A stretch of DNA of 64,000 nt, from the NCBI RefSeq assembly GCF_042683565.1, contig NZ_JBHUJW010000043.1:496001-560000 (forward strand), read 5' to 3'. Both the position numbers and the translations under genes were made by a program. The DNA comes from Brevibacillus sp042683565. GTDB taxonomy: Bacteria; Bacillota; Bacilli; Brevibacillales; Brevibacillaceae. Under the pieces are notes generated by a model. It was not told the DNA's origin and made no database searches. It worked only from the letters and a program-made list of their open reading frames with translations. Shown here piece by piece: positions 44,684-55,000 of the stretch (positions within the stretch are counted from its first letter, which is position 1; the number at the start of each line of letters is the position of its first letter).

Positions 44684-45046
44684 GTGACGGAACCGATGCA
44701 GGATGTTCAGCCGGTGACTTTATCGTCACAGGCGTTTTTGATATTGTGCCGCCTCTTTGACGGCTGCTACGACGAGTTGAAGCAAAACGAGCAGCTTAGC
44801 GAGCTGGTCGAGTCGATTGCCCAAATGCTGCTTGCAGGCGTAGAGACTTTGGAGAAGCAGGAGACCAAGCCAAAGACGATCACTTTTCCTATGACGCTGC
44901 AGCAAAGCTTTTTCATGCGAAGGCTGGTGGCAGATTTGCTGGCGATCGCTCCGCCGGAAGGAGAGGACAAGACCAAGCATTGGCTGCAGGAATGTCTGAC
45001 AGCTTTGTCCGGAGGCGGGGGAACGAGCCATGTCCCGCAAGTTTGA
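44684..45046 (+). CDS. Hypothetical protein, 120 aa, ahead of tenI
   Basis: Unrecognised helical soluble protein. GTG 44684 is chosen with GAGAGGAGGG upstream; ATG 44696 is also in frame. Its 3' end overlaps the tenI start by 17 bases, so it is translated with the thiamine genes. Function unknown. Confidence 0.75.
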   Translation: MTEPMQDVQPVTLSSQAFLILCRLFDGCYDELKQNEQLSELVESIAQMLLAGVETLEKQETKPKTITFPMTLQQSFFMRRLVADLLAIAPPEGEDKTKHWLQECLTALSGGGGTSHVPQV

Positions 45047-45656
45047 GCTGCATGTCATCACCAGCGGGCGCCAGTCGCTGGAGGAAGTGCTGGCCATTGC
45101 AGAAGCGGCTTACGCTGGCGGCATGGACTTTTTGCATATTCGGGAAAAGCATCGGACGGCGAGAGAGTGCATGGACTGGGTAAACGCGTTGTCGGAGGTG
45201 CTGCCCGCATCGTGCCTGATCGTCAACGACAGGGTGGATGTGGCTGCGGCAGCAGGCTGCCGCGGAGCGCATCTGGCTTACCACAGCCTCACACCGACAG
45301 AGGCACGCCGGGTGCTGTCGCCTGGGCAATGGATCGGGCGGTCCGTGCATGCCGCAGATGAAGCGGAAAAAGCTGCGGCAGAAGGGGCAGACTATGTGTT
45401 GTACGGGCACCTCTTTGCCAGCGGCTCCAAACCGGGCGTGCCGCCGCGAGGGACAGCCGGGCTTGCCCATATTACTGCGAGCTTGTCCATCCCGGTTATC
45501 GGCATCGGCGGGATCACTCCGGAAAATGCAGGGCAAGCGTTGGCGGCAGGGTGTGCGGGCATCGCGGTCTTGTCAGGAATTACAGACGCTCCGGACGCGA
45601 GGCAGGCAGCGAAAGCGTACCGGGAAGCATTGGACAAGTGGGAGGGGCAGGCATAG
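45030..45656 (+). CDS. tenI: TenI-type thiazole tautomerase / ThiE-like protein
   Basis: 208-residue TIM barrel of the thiamine-phosphate-synthase family. LHVITSGRQSLEEVL, the FLHIREKHRTA block, CLIVNDRVDVA and PVIGIGGITPENA are present. The first phosphate-binding block has HIREKH rather than the QLRDK of ThiE, as in TenI, which aromatises the thiazole. GGAGGCGGGGG precedes the ATG. The stop is immediately followed by the thiE ATG. Confidence 0.85.
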   Translation: MSRKFELHVITSGRQSLEEVLAIAEAAYAGGMDFLHIREKHRTARECMDWVNALSEVLPASCLIVNDRVDVAAAAGCRGAHLAYHSLTPTEARRVLSPGQWIGRSVHAADEAEKAAAEGADYVLYGHLFASGSKPGVPPRGTAGLAHITASLSIPVIGIGGITPENAGQALAAGCAGIAVLSGITDAPDARQAAKAYREALDKWEGQA

Positions 45657-46319
45657 ATGAAAGATCAGGGCAGATTGCGCGAAAAAATGGGCGTGTACTT
45701 CGTAGTCGGTACACAAGATTGCGGCTATTCCGTGGAACGGACCTTGGAAATCGTCCGGGAAGCCTTGCAAGGAGGCGTGGGAACGCTGCAGCTGCGGGAC
45801 AAAGGCAGCAAGCTGACGGCGCAGGAGCGATTCGAGCTGGGACGCCAGATGCAAGCCTTGTGCCGGGAGACGGGCGCGATCTTTTTTGTGAATGACGATG
45901 TCGAGCTGGCGGTGCGACTCGGTGCGGACGGCGTCCATGTCGGCCAGGACGACATGCAGCTGGCGGATGTGCGCGCTGCTGTCGGGCCTGACATGTACAT
46001 CGGCATTTCCGCCGGTACGGTCGAGGAAGCGCTTGCTGCGCAGGCAGGCGGAGCGGATTGCATCGGGGTCGGCGCGATGTATGCCACTTCGTCCAAGGCC
46101 GACGCAGGCGAACCCATCGGTCCAGCTGCCCTGCGAGCAATCCGGGAAGCGGTGGGGAGAGAGCTGCCCATCGTCGGCATCGGCGGGATCACATTGGAAA
46201 ATGCGGCGGAGGTCATCGCGGCGGGGGCAGACGGTGTAGCCGTCATCAGCGCCATCAGCCGAGCTGTTTCCCCGCGGCAGGCTGCGGCTGCGTTGAAAGG
46301 AATTGTACGATCTGTCTAG
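45657..46319 (+). CDS. thiE: Thiamine-phosphate synthase (ThiE)
   Basis: 220-residue TIM barrel joining hydroxymethylpyrimidine diphosphate and carboxythiazole phosphate to thiamine phosphate. TLQLRDKGSKLTAQE, FFVNDDVELAVRLGADGVHVGQDD, and PIVGIGGITLENAAEVIAAGADGVAVISAI are complete catalytic and phosphate-binding blocks. The ATG directly abuts the tenI stop, with GGGAGGGGC upstream. No thiO, thiS, thiG or thiF follows in the window. Confidence 0.94.
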   Translation: MKDQGRLREKMGVYFVVGTQDCGYSVERTLEIVREALQGGVGTLQLRDKGSKLTAQERFELGRQMQALCRETGAIFFVNDDVELAVRLGADGVHVGQDDMQLADVRAAVGPDMYIGISAGTVEEALAAQAGGADCIGVGAMYATSSKADAGEPIGPAALRAIREAVGRELPIVGIGGITLENAAEVIAAGADGVAVISAISRAVSPRQAAAALKGIVRSV

Positions 46320-46410
46320 CACGGACAGGTAGCCAAATACATATGGTAGGTTAATTAAAAACAGCGGCTGCTGACAAGCGATGATGGTCGCTTCAAAGGA
46401 GGTGGAGCCG

Positions 46411-47319
46411 ATGAAAAATCGAATCTATCGGATCGGATACGAATGGGTCAGCAAGAGAGAACTGCTGGAGCGGCTGCAGTTGAATGGCAGCGCCCTCGTG
46501 GAGCACAAAAGGCTGTTTCCCCCGCCTGACGACCAGGACACGGAAGTTTCGCCGGAGGAAGAACGCCATGCCGTCCTCATCCGCAGCCAGAGACGTCCCG
46601 GCGAGTGGGTCACATTTAACGGGCTGTATGAGATTATCGAACGAGAGCCGATTCCCTGGATCGAATCTCCAATCGAGTACCACCAGTTTGGCACAGAGCT
46701 GATTCCAGGAAATATCCGCAGGGAGAAGGCACCGCAAGCAAGAATTCCTGCCCGCACCAAGCTGCAGGTTGCAGCCGTACGACAGGATACAGTCTTCGTG
46801 ACGGTTCCTGGCCATCCCTCGCGGCGCTACGAGATGTCACTGTCGCACGCACGCTTTGCCAAAGACCATCCGACAGAGTTGGAGATGAAACTGCAAGTGT
46901 ACGCCTTTCCCCCACGGCCGGACATTTTTGTCGACTGGCTGCTGAAGGAAGGGAGAAAGACGGGAATCATCACACGCCCCAATCAGGAACGCGTTGAAAA
47001 GACGGCCTTTCAGGTGTGGGACGACTTGCGAAAAGAATACGGCATCAGTGTGAGCGCGGCCCTGCTCGCCATCAAACAGGCGTTGATCGTGCTGGATCGA
47101 GCGGGCGTGGAAACGGATTTCCCGTACCCAGTCCAGGAACGCTCCGATCTCTCTCTGTTCAGCGAAGCCGAGCGCGATGCCTTTTACTCCTATCATGCGG
47201 TGCGTTGTTCCATGGCGGCGGTAGCGGCCCTCCTGACTACCGATCCGAAAGACCCGCTGCAGGATGCATTGCTGATCGATATCATGCTGGAACAACAATT
47301 GAACCGCAGGCGCGATTAG
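46411..47319 (+). CDS. Hypothetical protein, 302 aa
   Basis: Unrecognised soluble protein. The N-terminal third has an acidic loop (PPPDDQDTEVSPEEE), the central part has beta character (QVAAVRQDTVFVTVPGHPSRRYEMSL), and the C-terminal third is helical. AAAGGAGGTGG is nine bases upstream of ATG 46411. It lies 91 bp after thiE with no terminator seen, so read-through is possible. Confidence 0.75.
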   Translation: MKNRIYRIGYEWVSKRELLERLQLNGSALVEHKRLFPPPDDQDTEVSPEEERHAVLIRSQRRPGEWVTFNGLYEIIEREPIPWIESPIEYHQFGTELIPGNIRREKAPQARIPARTKLQVAAVRQDTVFVTVPGHPSRRYEMSLSHARFAKDHPTELEMKLQVYAFPPRPDIFVDWLLKEGRKTGIITRPNQERVEKTAFQVWDDLRKEYGISVSAALLAIKQALIVLDRAGVETDFPYPVQERSDLSLFSEAERDAFYSYHAVRCSMAAVAALLTTDPKDPLQDALLIDIMLEQQLNRRRD

Positions 47320-47335
47320 ATTCGTCTGCAGTTAT

Positions 47336-47364
47336 TTGCTCAGGCACAATCCCTGATGTATAAT
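47336..47364 (+). promoter_or_regulatory. Promoter of the haem monooxygenase gene
   Basis: TTGCTC at 47336-47341 and TATAAT at 47359-47364 with a 17-bp spacer. No obvious Fur box nearby. Confidence 0.6.
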
Positions 47365-47405
47365 GGAAACGGAAGAGTCATTTTAGGAGAAAGGATGTGA
47401 AAAGC

Positions 47406-47696
47406 ATGTACGTATCCATGAACAGACTCCGGGTGCCGGCAGATTACCAGCCGCATCTGGAACGGGCTTTCGCAAGCGGGGGCGAGGGGATGAAGGAGGT
47501 TCCCGGATTTCTCGAGTTCTTGTTCCTCGCCCCGACGGAAGGCGATGAATACATCGTTTTCACGAAATGGAACTCCGAAGAAGATTTTAAAAAGTGGACT
47601 GAGAGCGAAGCGTTCAAGCGCGCGCATGCAGGCAGCAACCCGAATAGTCCGGTGAAATCAGATTTGCGCAACTACATTGTGAAAGCACATTCGTAA
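47406..47696 (+). CDS. Haem-degrading monooxygenase, IsdG/HmoA type
   Basis: 96-residue ABM-fold protein that in relatives cleaves haem to release iron. The Asn-Trp-His set of the IsdG family is present at near-identical positions: N6, W64 (DFKKWTES) and H74 (KRAHAG). ATG 47406 lies after AAAGGA; GTG 47397 after AGGAG is an alternative that adds three residues. Monocistronic, with its own promoter and terminator; no haem transporter is next to it. Confidence 0.88.
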   Translation: MYVSMNRLRVPADYQPHLERAFASGGEGMKEVPGFLEFLFLAPTEGDEYIVFTKWNSEEDFKKWTESEAFKRAHAGSNPNSPVKSDLRNYIVKAHS

Positions 47697-47703
47697 GAGC
47701 AAG

Positions 47704-47738
47704 GGCATTTGTTACCGTAAGGGACAAGTGCCTTTTTT
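47704..47738 (+). terminator. Terminator after the haem monooxygenase gene
   Basis: GGCATTTGT pairs with ACAAGTGCC (one G-U), followed by TTTTTT. Confidence 0.85.
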
Positions 47739-47790
47739 ATAGCCATCGCGGCTTACTGGCTGTTTCTCTCCTGCGATTTCATACCAGATC

Positions 47791-47820
47791 TTTACAGTTT
47801 GGTGCATACACGTCCATAAT
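47791..47820 (+). promoter_or_regulatory. Probable promoter of the PAS kinase gene
   Basis: TTTACA at 47791-47796 and CATAAT at 47815-47820, 18 bp apart. Confidence 0.45.
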
Positions 47821-47884
47821 AGAAAGCATACATAGATTGGAAAATATCACGATTACGTTTTCAGAAGAAAGGAGCCAGAGCGTT

Positions 47885-49417
47885 TTGAAAAATCGCATTC
47901 GCACTTATCTGATACATCTGGCCCCTGTGTTAGCGGCCGAAATGCTCTCATTTCTTTCGGATGGACACGGCAAGGCAAGTGTGGATCGGGAGGGGGACAC
48001 ACATCCTGAGGGTTGGCTCGCGCAGCTGTTTACGCATTTGGCAGAGGCTGTCGAGCACGAGGAATACCCGGAACTTATGCAGCAGGTTGCAGCGTTTGCC
48101 GCCTATTGTGTCGGCCAAGGATTGTCGAATTTGTTCGTGGTGGAGCGGATGCGCGCCTGTCGTGACAAAATTGTGGAGCACCTGGAACGGGGCAAACCCC
48201 ACCTGGTCAGAACCGTAGAGGAGCATGTGGAGTTTTGTCAGATCCAACTGCACTTGTACCGGGTGGTGGATCTGGCTGTGGCGCACTTGCTGGAATCCAC
48301 TGCCCTGGGCAATCAGCAGGAGCATGTGGCACCTCTCGTACAAAGCGAGCCCGGAGAAGGAGATTTGTTTACGAAGGTGGCTGAACAAGAGCTCGTCCAA
48401 CTGGTACTGCAATCCCAGGATATGGCCGTGCTCATGATTGACAGGCACATGAACATCATTGAAGCGAACGTTGCGCTCGCCAAATTGTTCCAGGTCGATC
48501 GCGACCAAATCATCGGCAAGAATATCGATGAGATTTTTTGTCCGCGCGAAAGCGAGCGTTACGTGCAATGGGTATTCGAGAGAGGGCAGTGCGGCCACTA
48601 CGTTGCGGAGTACAATTCGCAGTGGACGACAGTGAGCACCAGCCCGATTTACCACAAGGGAGAGCTGTGGGGCGCGATCGCTGTCTTTCGCAAATTGACG
48701 GACAACAAGCGCTATGAAGAAGAATTGACCAAAAGGGAAGCGCTGGCCGCGGTGGGCCAATTGGCTGCGGGCATGGCGCACGAAATCCGCAATCCGCTGA
48801 CTTCGATCAAAGGCTTCATTCAATTGTTGAAGGAGCAGCGGGAAACAACGCGCACCGATACGTATTTTTCCGTCATTTTAACGGAGATCGAGCGGATCGA
48901 TGGGCTGCTCAACGACGTACTCGTACTGGCACGCTACAGAGACGACAAGATCGTCTCGGAGTATTTTCCGGTTATGGAGGAGCTGTACGGGGTCATCCGT
49001 TTGCTGGAGCCAGAGGCAAACAGGCGTGGAATCAAGCTTGAGCTGCAGGTGGCAAGCGGAGAATGGTACATTTACGGCTATCGGTCACGAATCAAGCAAG
49101 CCTTTTTGAATATCTTGAAAAATGCGTTTGAAGCCTTGGCAAATCAAGGTTCGCTGGTGAGCGTGAGCGTCTTCGCCACGATCAACCAGGTTGTCATCAC
49201 TGTGGAAGACGACGGGAAGGGACTTTCGGCGGATGCCAAGCAAAACCTGTTTGTTCCTTTTTACACAACAAAGCAGGATGGGACAGGTCTTGGGCTGTCC
49301 ACGACACAGCGAATCATCAACGATCACGGCGGGGAAATTTTCGCGGACAATTCATCCAGGCTGGGAGGCGCCCGTTTCGAGATTCGGCTGCCCTTGTGCA
49401 TGCAGGATAAAAGGTGA
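47885..49417 (+). CDS. Soluble PAS-domain sensor histidine kinase (sporulation-kinase-like)
   Basis: 510 residues without membrane segments. An N-terminal helical domain (residues 1-~150) resembles RsbR-type or globin-like sensor domains. A PAS domain (~175-290: AVLMIDRHMNIIEANVALAKLF) follows, then HisKA with H299 in MAHEIRNPLTSIKGFIQLL and HATPase_c (VEDDGKGLSADAKQN, GTGLGLSTTQRI). The arrangement is like KinA/KinE-type kinases feeding Spo0F; no response regulator is adjacent on this strand. TTG 47885 is chosen because AAAGGAG lies 11 bases upstream; TTG 47837 is in frame but lacks a ribosome site. Confidence 0.88.
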   Translation: MKNRIRTYLIHLAPVLAAEMLSFLSDGHGKASVDREGDTHPEGWLAQLFTHLAEAVEHEEYPELMQQVAAFAAYCVGQGLSNLFVVERMRACRDKIVEHLERGKPHLVRTVEEHVEFCQIQLHLYRVVDLAVAHLLESTALGNQQEHVAPLVQSEPGEGDLFTKVAEQELVQLVLQSQDMAVLMIDRHMNIIEANVALAKLFQVDRDQIIGKNIDEIFCPRESERYVQWVFERGQCGHYVAEYNSQWTTVSTSPIYHKGELWGAIAVFRKLTDNKRYEEELTKREALAAVGQLAAGMAHEIRNPLTSIKGFIQLLKEQRETTRTDTYFSVILTEIERIDGLLNDVLVLARYRDDKIVSEYFPVMEELYGVIRLLEPEANRRGIKLELQVASGEWYIYGYRSRIKQAFLNILKNAFEALANQGSLVSVSVFATINQVVITVEDDGKGLSADAKQNLFVPFYTTKQDGTGLGLSTTQRIINDHGGEIFADNSSRLGGARFEIRLPLCMQDKR

Positions 49418-49433
49418 CGCCAAGACGCAAAAG

Positions 49434-49465
49434 AGACGGAAAAATGCTTCCGTCTTTTTCTTTTT
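49434..49465. terminator. Terminator between convergent genes
   Basis: AGACGGAA pairs with TTCCGTCT around a short loop, followed by TTTTCTTTTT. Confidence 0.85.
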
Positions 49466-49566
49466 GCGCGAAAACTGATCCGATTCTTATCCAGTTTATG
49501 TGCAACATTGCAGTCCCTGTGGGTACGAGGTCGCAGCCGCGTTTTCTGATGTACCTGCGGAAGAGA

Positions 49567-50250
49567 CTATTTGACCAGCCCGTGGCGCAACGCCATGGCG
49601 ACGGCTTGTGTACGGTCCTCCACGCCCATTTTTTGCAGGATGCGGTGGACGTGCGTCTTGACAGTTCCCTCGGAGATAAACAGATTTTGCGCAATCTGAT
49701 CGTTGCGGTAGCCGTACGCGATCTGCTGCAGCACGTCCAGCTCCCTGTCGGTTAACTCGTCCAACAATACGGATGAATGGCCCTGGGACTGTGGTTCGGC
49801 ACGCTGTGTTTGCAGCACTTCAGCCAGCGCTTTTGCTGCCGTCACGGTATGAAACAACGCTTCTCCCTGATAGGCGCGGCGGATCAGGTCGAGCATCTCC
49901 TGCGAATCTGCGTCCTTGAGCATATAGCCGACAGCCCCTGCGCGGATGCCTTCGACGACGTAGTTATGGTTGTCGAACGTCGTCAGGATCAGCACCTTGG
50001 GAGCAGGGTGCTTCTGCATGATTTCGCGCGTGGCATCAATCCCGGATTTGTTCGGCATCTGCACATCCATGAGAACGACGTCAGGCGCAGTCTCACTGAC
50101 CAGTGCGACAGCTTCGTCGCCGTCTGACGCTTCGCCGATCACTTCCATATCCGGTTGCATTTGGATGACATAACCGAGTCCTTGGCGGATCATCGTTTGG
50201 TCGTCTACCAAAACCACACGAATCTTGTCTTGCTGCTTCGTTTCCGTCAT
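49567..50250 (-). CDS. NarL/LuxR-family response regulator
   Basis: 227 residues. Receiver with VDDQ at 15-18, phosphoacceptor D62 (VLMDVQMP) and K in MLKDAD; C-terminal LuxR HTH (LTDRELDVLQQIAYGYRNDQ, then TVKTHVHRILQKMG). Its start overlaps the stop of the kinase gene by four bases. Target genes are unknown; it could act on its own region. Confidence 0.92.
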   Translation of the reverse strand: MTETKQQDKIRVVLVDDQTMIRQGLGYVIQMQPDMEVIGEASDGDEAVALVSETAPDVVLMDVQMPNKSGIDATREIMQKHPAPKVLILTTFDNHNYVVEGIRAGAVGYMLKDADSQEMLDLIRRAYQGEALFHTVTAAKALAEVLQTQRAEPQSQGHSSVLLDELTDRELDVLQQIAYGYRNDQIAQNLFISEGTVKTHVHRILQKMGVEDRTQAVAMALRHGLVK

Positions 50251-51491
50251 CGCCGTACGCTCCCTTCATGCGTGTAGGTTGATTGCGGGATTTCCACGTC
50301 CAGCTGAAAGCCGTGCGGTTCCCGTACAAAGTAGCGCAGGCGTCCGTTGAGCTTTTGCAGTCGCTCGCGGATGCCGTTCAGCCCAAAGCCGGGTTTGATC
50401 GTCGAGCTGTCCGTGATGCTCCCGTCGTCGCGAATGCTGAAAAAGATGCTTCTTCCGCGCTCCTCTACTACGACTTCGATTTTTTTTGCATCAGAGTGGC
50501 GCAAGGAATTGGTGATCGCTTCCTGCAAAATGCGATAAAAGGTAATGATGATCTCTTGCGAAGGTGTGGTGCTCAGGTTGTCGCAGTTCATCTCCGTTTT
50601 TACTCCCGTATGCTTTTCGGCCTGGGACAAAAGGGCGCGCAGCGGCGTCAGTCCCAGAGACGTTTTATCCATGGCCAGCGTGTGGACGGAAGAGCGAATT
50701 TCTTCAAGACTTTGCTTGGCGACTCCAAGCATGTTGCGCACGGCCTCCTGGGCCAGCGGCGGCCCGTCCTGCAGCATGTACTTGAGCGCCTGCAACTGGA
50801 CGATGAGGGACGTCAGGCTGTGCCCAAGGGCATCGTGAATGTCCCGCGCGATCCGCGTCCGCTCTTCCAGGACGGCCACATGCATGGTGTGCAAAGCGGC
50901 CTCCTGCAGCTGATCGTGCGCTTCCTGCAGCTCGGCGTGAGCCTTTTGCAGTTCTGCCAGATGCTGCTGGTTCGTCTGGTAGGCTTCGTTTTGAATACGG
51001 TATCCCCGCGCGCCGATGTAGCAGCCGATATACGTCAGGATGAACGGGATAATGTGGGTCAAGGTCAGGATTTCCTCGAAATACATGAACAGTGTCGTGC
51101 ACACGCCAAAAAAAGTGGCATACGCCAGCGAGCGTCTGCCTTCGATGTGAAAGCCGATGAATACGGCCAGCGGAAGCATCATGCCGAAGCCTTCGCCTCC
51201 GACGAACACGCTCTTGAGCAGGGAGAAAGAGCCGAGCAGGATGGTCACTAGCTCGATCTGGAAAGGCTTCCAATTTCTTTTGGACGACCAAAACAAGACG
51301 ATATAGAAAAAGAATAGTACGATAGTAATGAAAAACTGGAGGGGAGTTTCCCGCATAAAGGAGTTCGGCAGTAGAGAAAGAACGATGAGAACGGAAAACC
51401 AGATGATTAACAGACGTTTCTGAATCGCCTTCAGACTCACTCGCAACAATGAGACTTCCTTCTTTCCTGTCTGAATTTCGCTTAGTTTCAT
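50247..51491 (-). CDS. Membrane sensor histidine kinase, HisKA_3 type
   Basis: 414 residues. Four to six hydrophobic segments between ~25 and ~165 with little extracellular sequence, a coiled coil (~170-205), and HisKA_3 with H219 in RDIHDALGHSLTSLIVQLQ. The HATPase_c domain ends in GFGLNGIRERLQKLNG. The topology resembles membrane-stress or intramembrane-sensing kinases such as DesK, but the signal cannot be inferred. It is divergent from the MarR-RND genes across 164 bp. Confidence 0.9.
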   Translation of the reverse strand: MKLSEIQTGKKEVSLLRVSLKAIQKRLLIIWFSVLIVLSLLPNSFMRETPLQFFITIVLFFFYIVLFWSSKRNWKPFQIELVTILLGSFSLLKSVFVGGEGFGMMLPLAVFIGFHIEGRRSLAYATFFGVCTTLFMYFEEILTLTHIIPFILTYIGCYIGARGYRIQNEAYQTNQQHLAELQKAHAELQEAHDQLQEAALHTMHVAVLEERTRIARDIHDALGHSLTSLIVQLQALKYMLQDGPPLAQEAVRNMLGVAKQSLEEIRSSVHTLAMDKTSLGLTPLRALLSQAEKHTGVKTEMNCDNLSTTPSQEIIITFYRILQEAITNSLRHSDAKKIEVVVEERGRSIFFSIRDDGSITDSSTIKPGFGLNGIRERLQKLNGRLRYFVREPHGFQLDVEIPQSTYTHEGSVRR

Positions 51492-51655
51492 TCTAGCATG
51501 CGCTGTCGTCTATCTCCAGATAGACACGGTATGACTGGAAATCAACCAGCTGGTAGACTTAATCGTACTCTGGAGTAGGTAGAATGAAATGGGAAAATAC
51601 ACGATGGATAAGGAATGAGTATACGGTTATGTGAGGAATGCAGGGGGAGGCCTTC

Positions 51656-52042
51656 ATGAAAGAACTGATTCAGTTGGCAAAGCTTCTGCGGGAAGCAAGT
51701 GCCTTGTTTTCGTCGCTCTCGAAAAAAGAACTGGATGCCGGTGATCTTACGTGGCAACAGGTTCTGATCCTCGAACAGATTGAGCAGGGTCCCAAGACGA
51801 TGGGAGACATAAGCAAGGCTGTCGATCTTTCCTACAGTACGACTTCCGGGTTGATTAACAGGCTTGAACAGGAGAACCTGGTGAGGAGGTACCGGGATCG
51901 GAGCGATCGCAGAATCGTCTGGGTCGCCCTGACTGAGCGGGTGTTGGAACAGGATGGGGTGGAGCCGAAAGATCCTCAAGCAATCTCATCTCTGCAAGCA
52001 CTGCAAGAACGATTTTCTCCACAAACGAAGTTGACTAGTTGA
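51656..52042 (+). CDS. MarR-family transcriptional regulator
   Basis: 128 residues, a little short for MarR (usually ~140-150). The winged helix is clear: TWQQVLILEQIEQGPKTMGDI, then VDLSYSTTSGLINRLEQENLVRRYRDRSDRR. ATG 51656 follows GGGGGAGG by five bases; ATG 51638 is a less likely alternative. It is 20 bp ahead of the RND pump gene and very probably represses it. TACTCTGGAGTA, an inverted repeat at 51567-51578, is a possible operator. Confidence 0.85.
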   Translation: MKELIQLAKLLREASALFSSLSKKELDAGDLTWQQVLILEQIEQGPKTMGDISKAVDLSYSTTSGLINRLEQENLVRRYRDRSDRRIVWVALTERVLEQDGVEPKDPQAISSLQALQERFSPQTKLTS

Positions 52043-52062
52043 TTTAAAAGAGGTGAGGCAAA

Positions 52063-55000
52063 TTGAATCTGTCAGAACTGTCGATTAAACGGCCCGTCAC
52101 GATGATTATGCTGACGGTAGCCGTGCTGATTTTTGGCTTTGTATCCTTGCCGCGTTTGGCAATCGATCTGATGCCAGACCTGAACTTTCCGGTTGCAGTC
52201 GTCGTGACGTCCGTAGACGGCGGATCACCCAGCGAGGTAGAGAAGCTGGTGACGAAGCCGATTGAAAATGCGCTCGGAACGGTCTCTGACCTGGACAGCA
52301 TTTCCTCGGTATCCGTGGAAGGTGCTTCCCAGGTCATTCTCCTGTTCAACTGGGGAACCGATCTGGACCAGGCCACGCTGGATATGCGCGAGAAAGTGGA
52401 CCAGGTGCGCGGGATGCTGCCTGACACCGCGCATGCTCCGCGCGTTTTGCGGATTGATCCAAACAGTCAGCCGATTCTCCAATTTGCGTTAACGGGAGAG
52501 CAGGATGTAAACAAGCTGAAAAGTTTGGCTGAAGACTTGATCCAGTCCCGCCTGGAACGCATCGATGGCGTAGCTTCTGCTTCTCTGAACGGAGGACAGG
52601 ATCGGATCATCGACGTCATCGTAGACCCGGCGAAGCTGTCTGCGTACGGGCTGACGCTTGACCAGATTTCCCAGTCTTTGAGCAGCAGCAACCTGTCTGG
52701 CTCTGCCGGCTCGGTTCGCGAGGGCGACGGCAAATTAAACATCAGGGTGCAAGGCGAATTTGCCAATGTCGACGAAATCGCCATGACCCCGATTTCCGTT
52801 GGGGGCGGCGGCTCCATTCGCTTGAGCGACATCGCCCAGGTAAACGACACGACAGAAGACGTAACGCAGCTCAGCTACGTCAACGGCAAGCCAAGCCTGG
52901 GCATTTCCATTACGAAAGCATCTGGCGGCAACACCATCGAGGTAGCAGATGAAGTCAAGAAGGAAATGGAAAAGATCAAGAAAGACTTGCCTGCGAACAT
53001 CCAGGTAACGACGACTCTCGATACGTCCACGTACATCAAAGATTCCATCTATACAACGGCGGAGCACGCTCTCTTGGGTGGTCTCGTCGGGATTTTCCTG
53101 CTGTTTTTCTTCCTGGGCAGCTTCCAGTCCATGCTCATCGCGATCATCGTGTTGCCTGTGTCCATCGTGGCGACCTTCCTGCTGATGTACATGACGGGCC
53201 AGACGATCAACCTGATTTCCTTGTCCGGTCTGACGCTGGGGCTAGGGTCGTTGATTGACTTTGCGGTCGTTATGCTGGAGAACATTTTCCGCCAGCGGGA
53301 AAAAGGGAAAGGCATGATGGAAGCGGCGCTGGTCGGTTCCAAGGAAGTAGGGACAGCCGTCATGGCTTCTGCTTTGGCGCAAATCTGCGTATTTTTGCCG
53401 ATTGCCCTGACGCAAGGGATTGCGGCAGAGCTGTTCGGACCGTTGGCGCTGACGGTGGTATTCTCCCACATTGCCGCGCTGGTGTTCTCGCTTCTGCTCG
53501 TTCCCATGCTCAGCTCGCGCATCCTGAAAAAAGTGCCGGATCATGCCAACCGGAAAAACTACAAAGGCATCAACCCGGTCATTTGGTTCAATATCGGATT
53601 CCACAAAGTCGAAAAAGGGTATCAAAAATTGCTCGACTGGGCGCTGGGTCATCGCAAGACGGTCATGATTACCGCCGTCGTCATGATGATCGGCTCGCTG
53701 GCTTTGACGCCGTTAATCGGTGCCGAATTCATCCCGAGCATGGATCAGGGACAAATTTCCATTTCCATCAAAATGCCGAATGGCACGGTACTGGCTGAGA
53801 CGGAAAAGGTCGCCAAGCAAGTGGAGGCGATTGTCAATCAAGTACCGGAAAAAGACATCGTAGCGACGTCGATCGGAAGCAGCGGCTCACCGCTCGCCAG
53901 CACCTTGTCATCGAATCAGGCGACCATCACCTTGAAGTTGGTGGATGTCACGAAGCGCCATCGTTCTTCCAATGATGTCGTCATGGATTTGCAGGCAAAA
54001 CTGAAATCGATCCCCGGTCCGGAAATCACTGTCAGCGCGGCTCAAGGCATGTCGACCGGTTCGCCAATCGAGCTGACGGTTCGCGGCGACGACCTTGATG
54101 TGCTCAAAGACATCAGTGGCATCATCAAAGGTGAAGTGGAAAGCGTTCCGGGCACCAGCAATGTCACGACGAGCCTAGAGGAGTCCCGGCAAGAGTTTGA
54201 AGTGAAAGTAAACGCGGAAAAGGCGAGTCTTTACGGCTTGACCACCGGACAAATTCTGTCGTCGGTGCGCACGTCGTTCCAAGGGCAGACCGTCACGAAA
54301 TACCGTACCGGTGATGATGAAATTGACATTAAGCTGCAGTTGCCCGAGAATTATCAGGAAGATATCAACTACTTGAACAATCTGCGCATTTCCGCACCAG
54401 GCGGCGCACAAGTGGCGCTTTCTTCCGTGGCGACGATCAGCAAGGTCGATGTTCCACTGACGATCAACCGTTCCAATATGACGCGCGAAGTGAAAATTAC
54501 GAGCGACCTGGCGGGGCGCGACCTGAACTCCGTGTCGAAAGAGATTCAGGCCAAAATTGATAAGCTGAATCTGCCGGATGGCTATAAGCTGGAATTCGGC
54601 GGGCAAAGCCAGGACATGGCGGAATCGTTTGGCAGCCTGGCGCTGGCGATTGTCCTGTCCGTCGTCCTGGTCTATATGGTCATGGCCTCGCAATTTGAAT
54701 CGCTGTACAGCCCGTTCATCATCATGTTCTCCGTTCCGCCGACCGTCACAGGCGTACTGCTTGGTTTGCTGGTGACGGGAACTCCGATCAGCGTATCCGT
54801 CTTGATCGGGTACATCTTGCTGATTGGTCTGGTCGTGAACAACGCGATCGTGCTGATCGACTACATCAACCAGTTGCGGGCCCAGGGCTGGGAGCTGCGC
54901 GATGCGATCCTGCATGCCGGTCCAATCCGTCTGCGTCCGATCCTGATGACGACACTGACCACGATTTTGGCGATCGGGCCGCTCGCCTTCGCAGGTGGAT

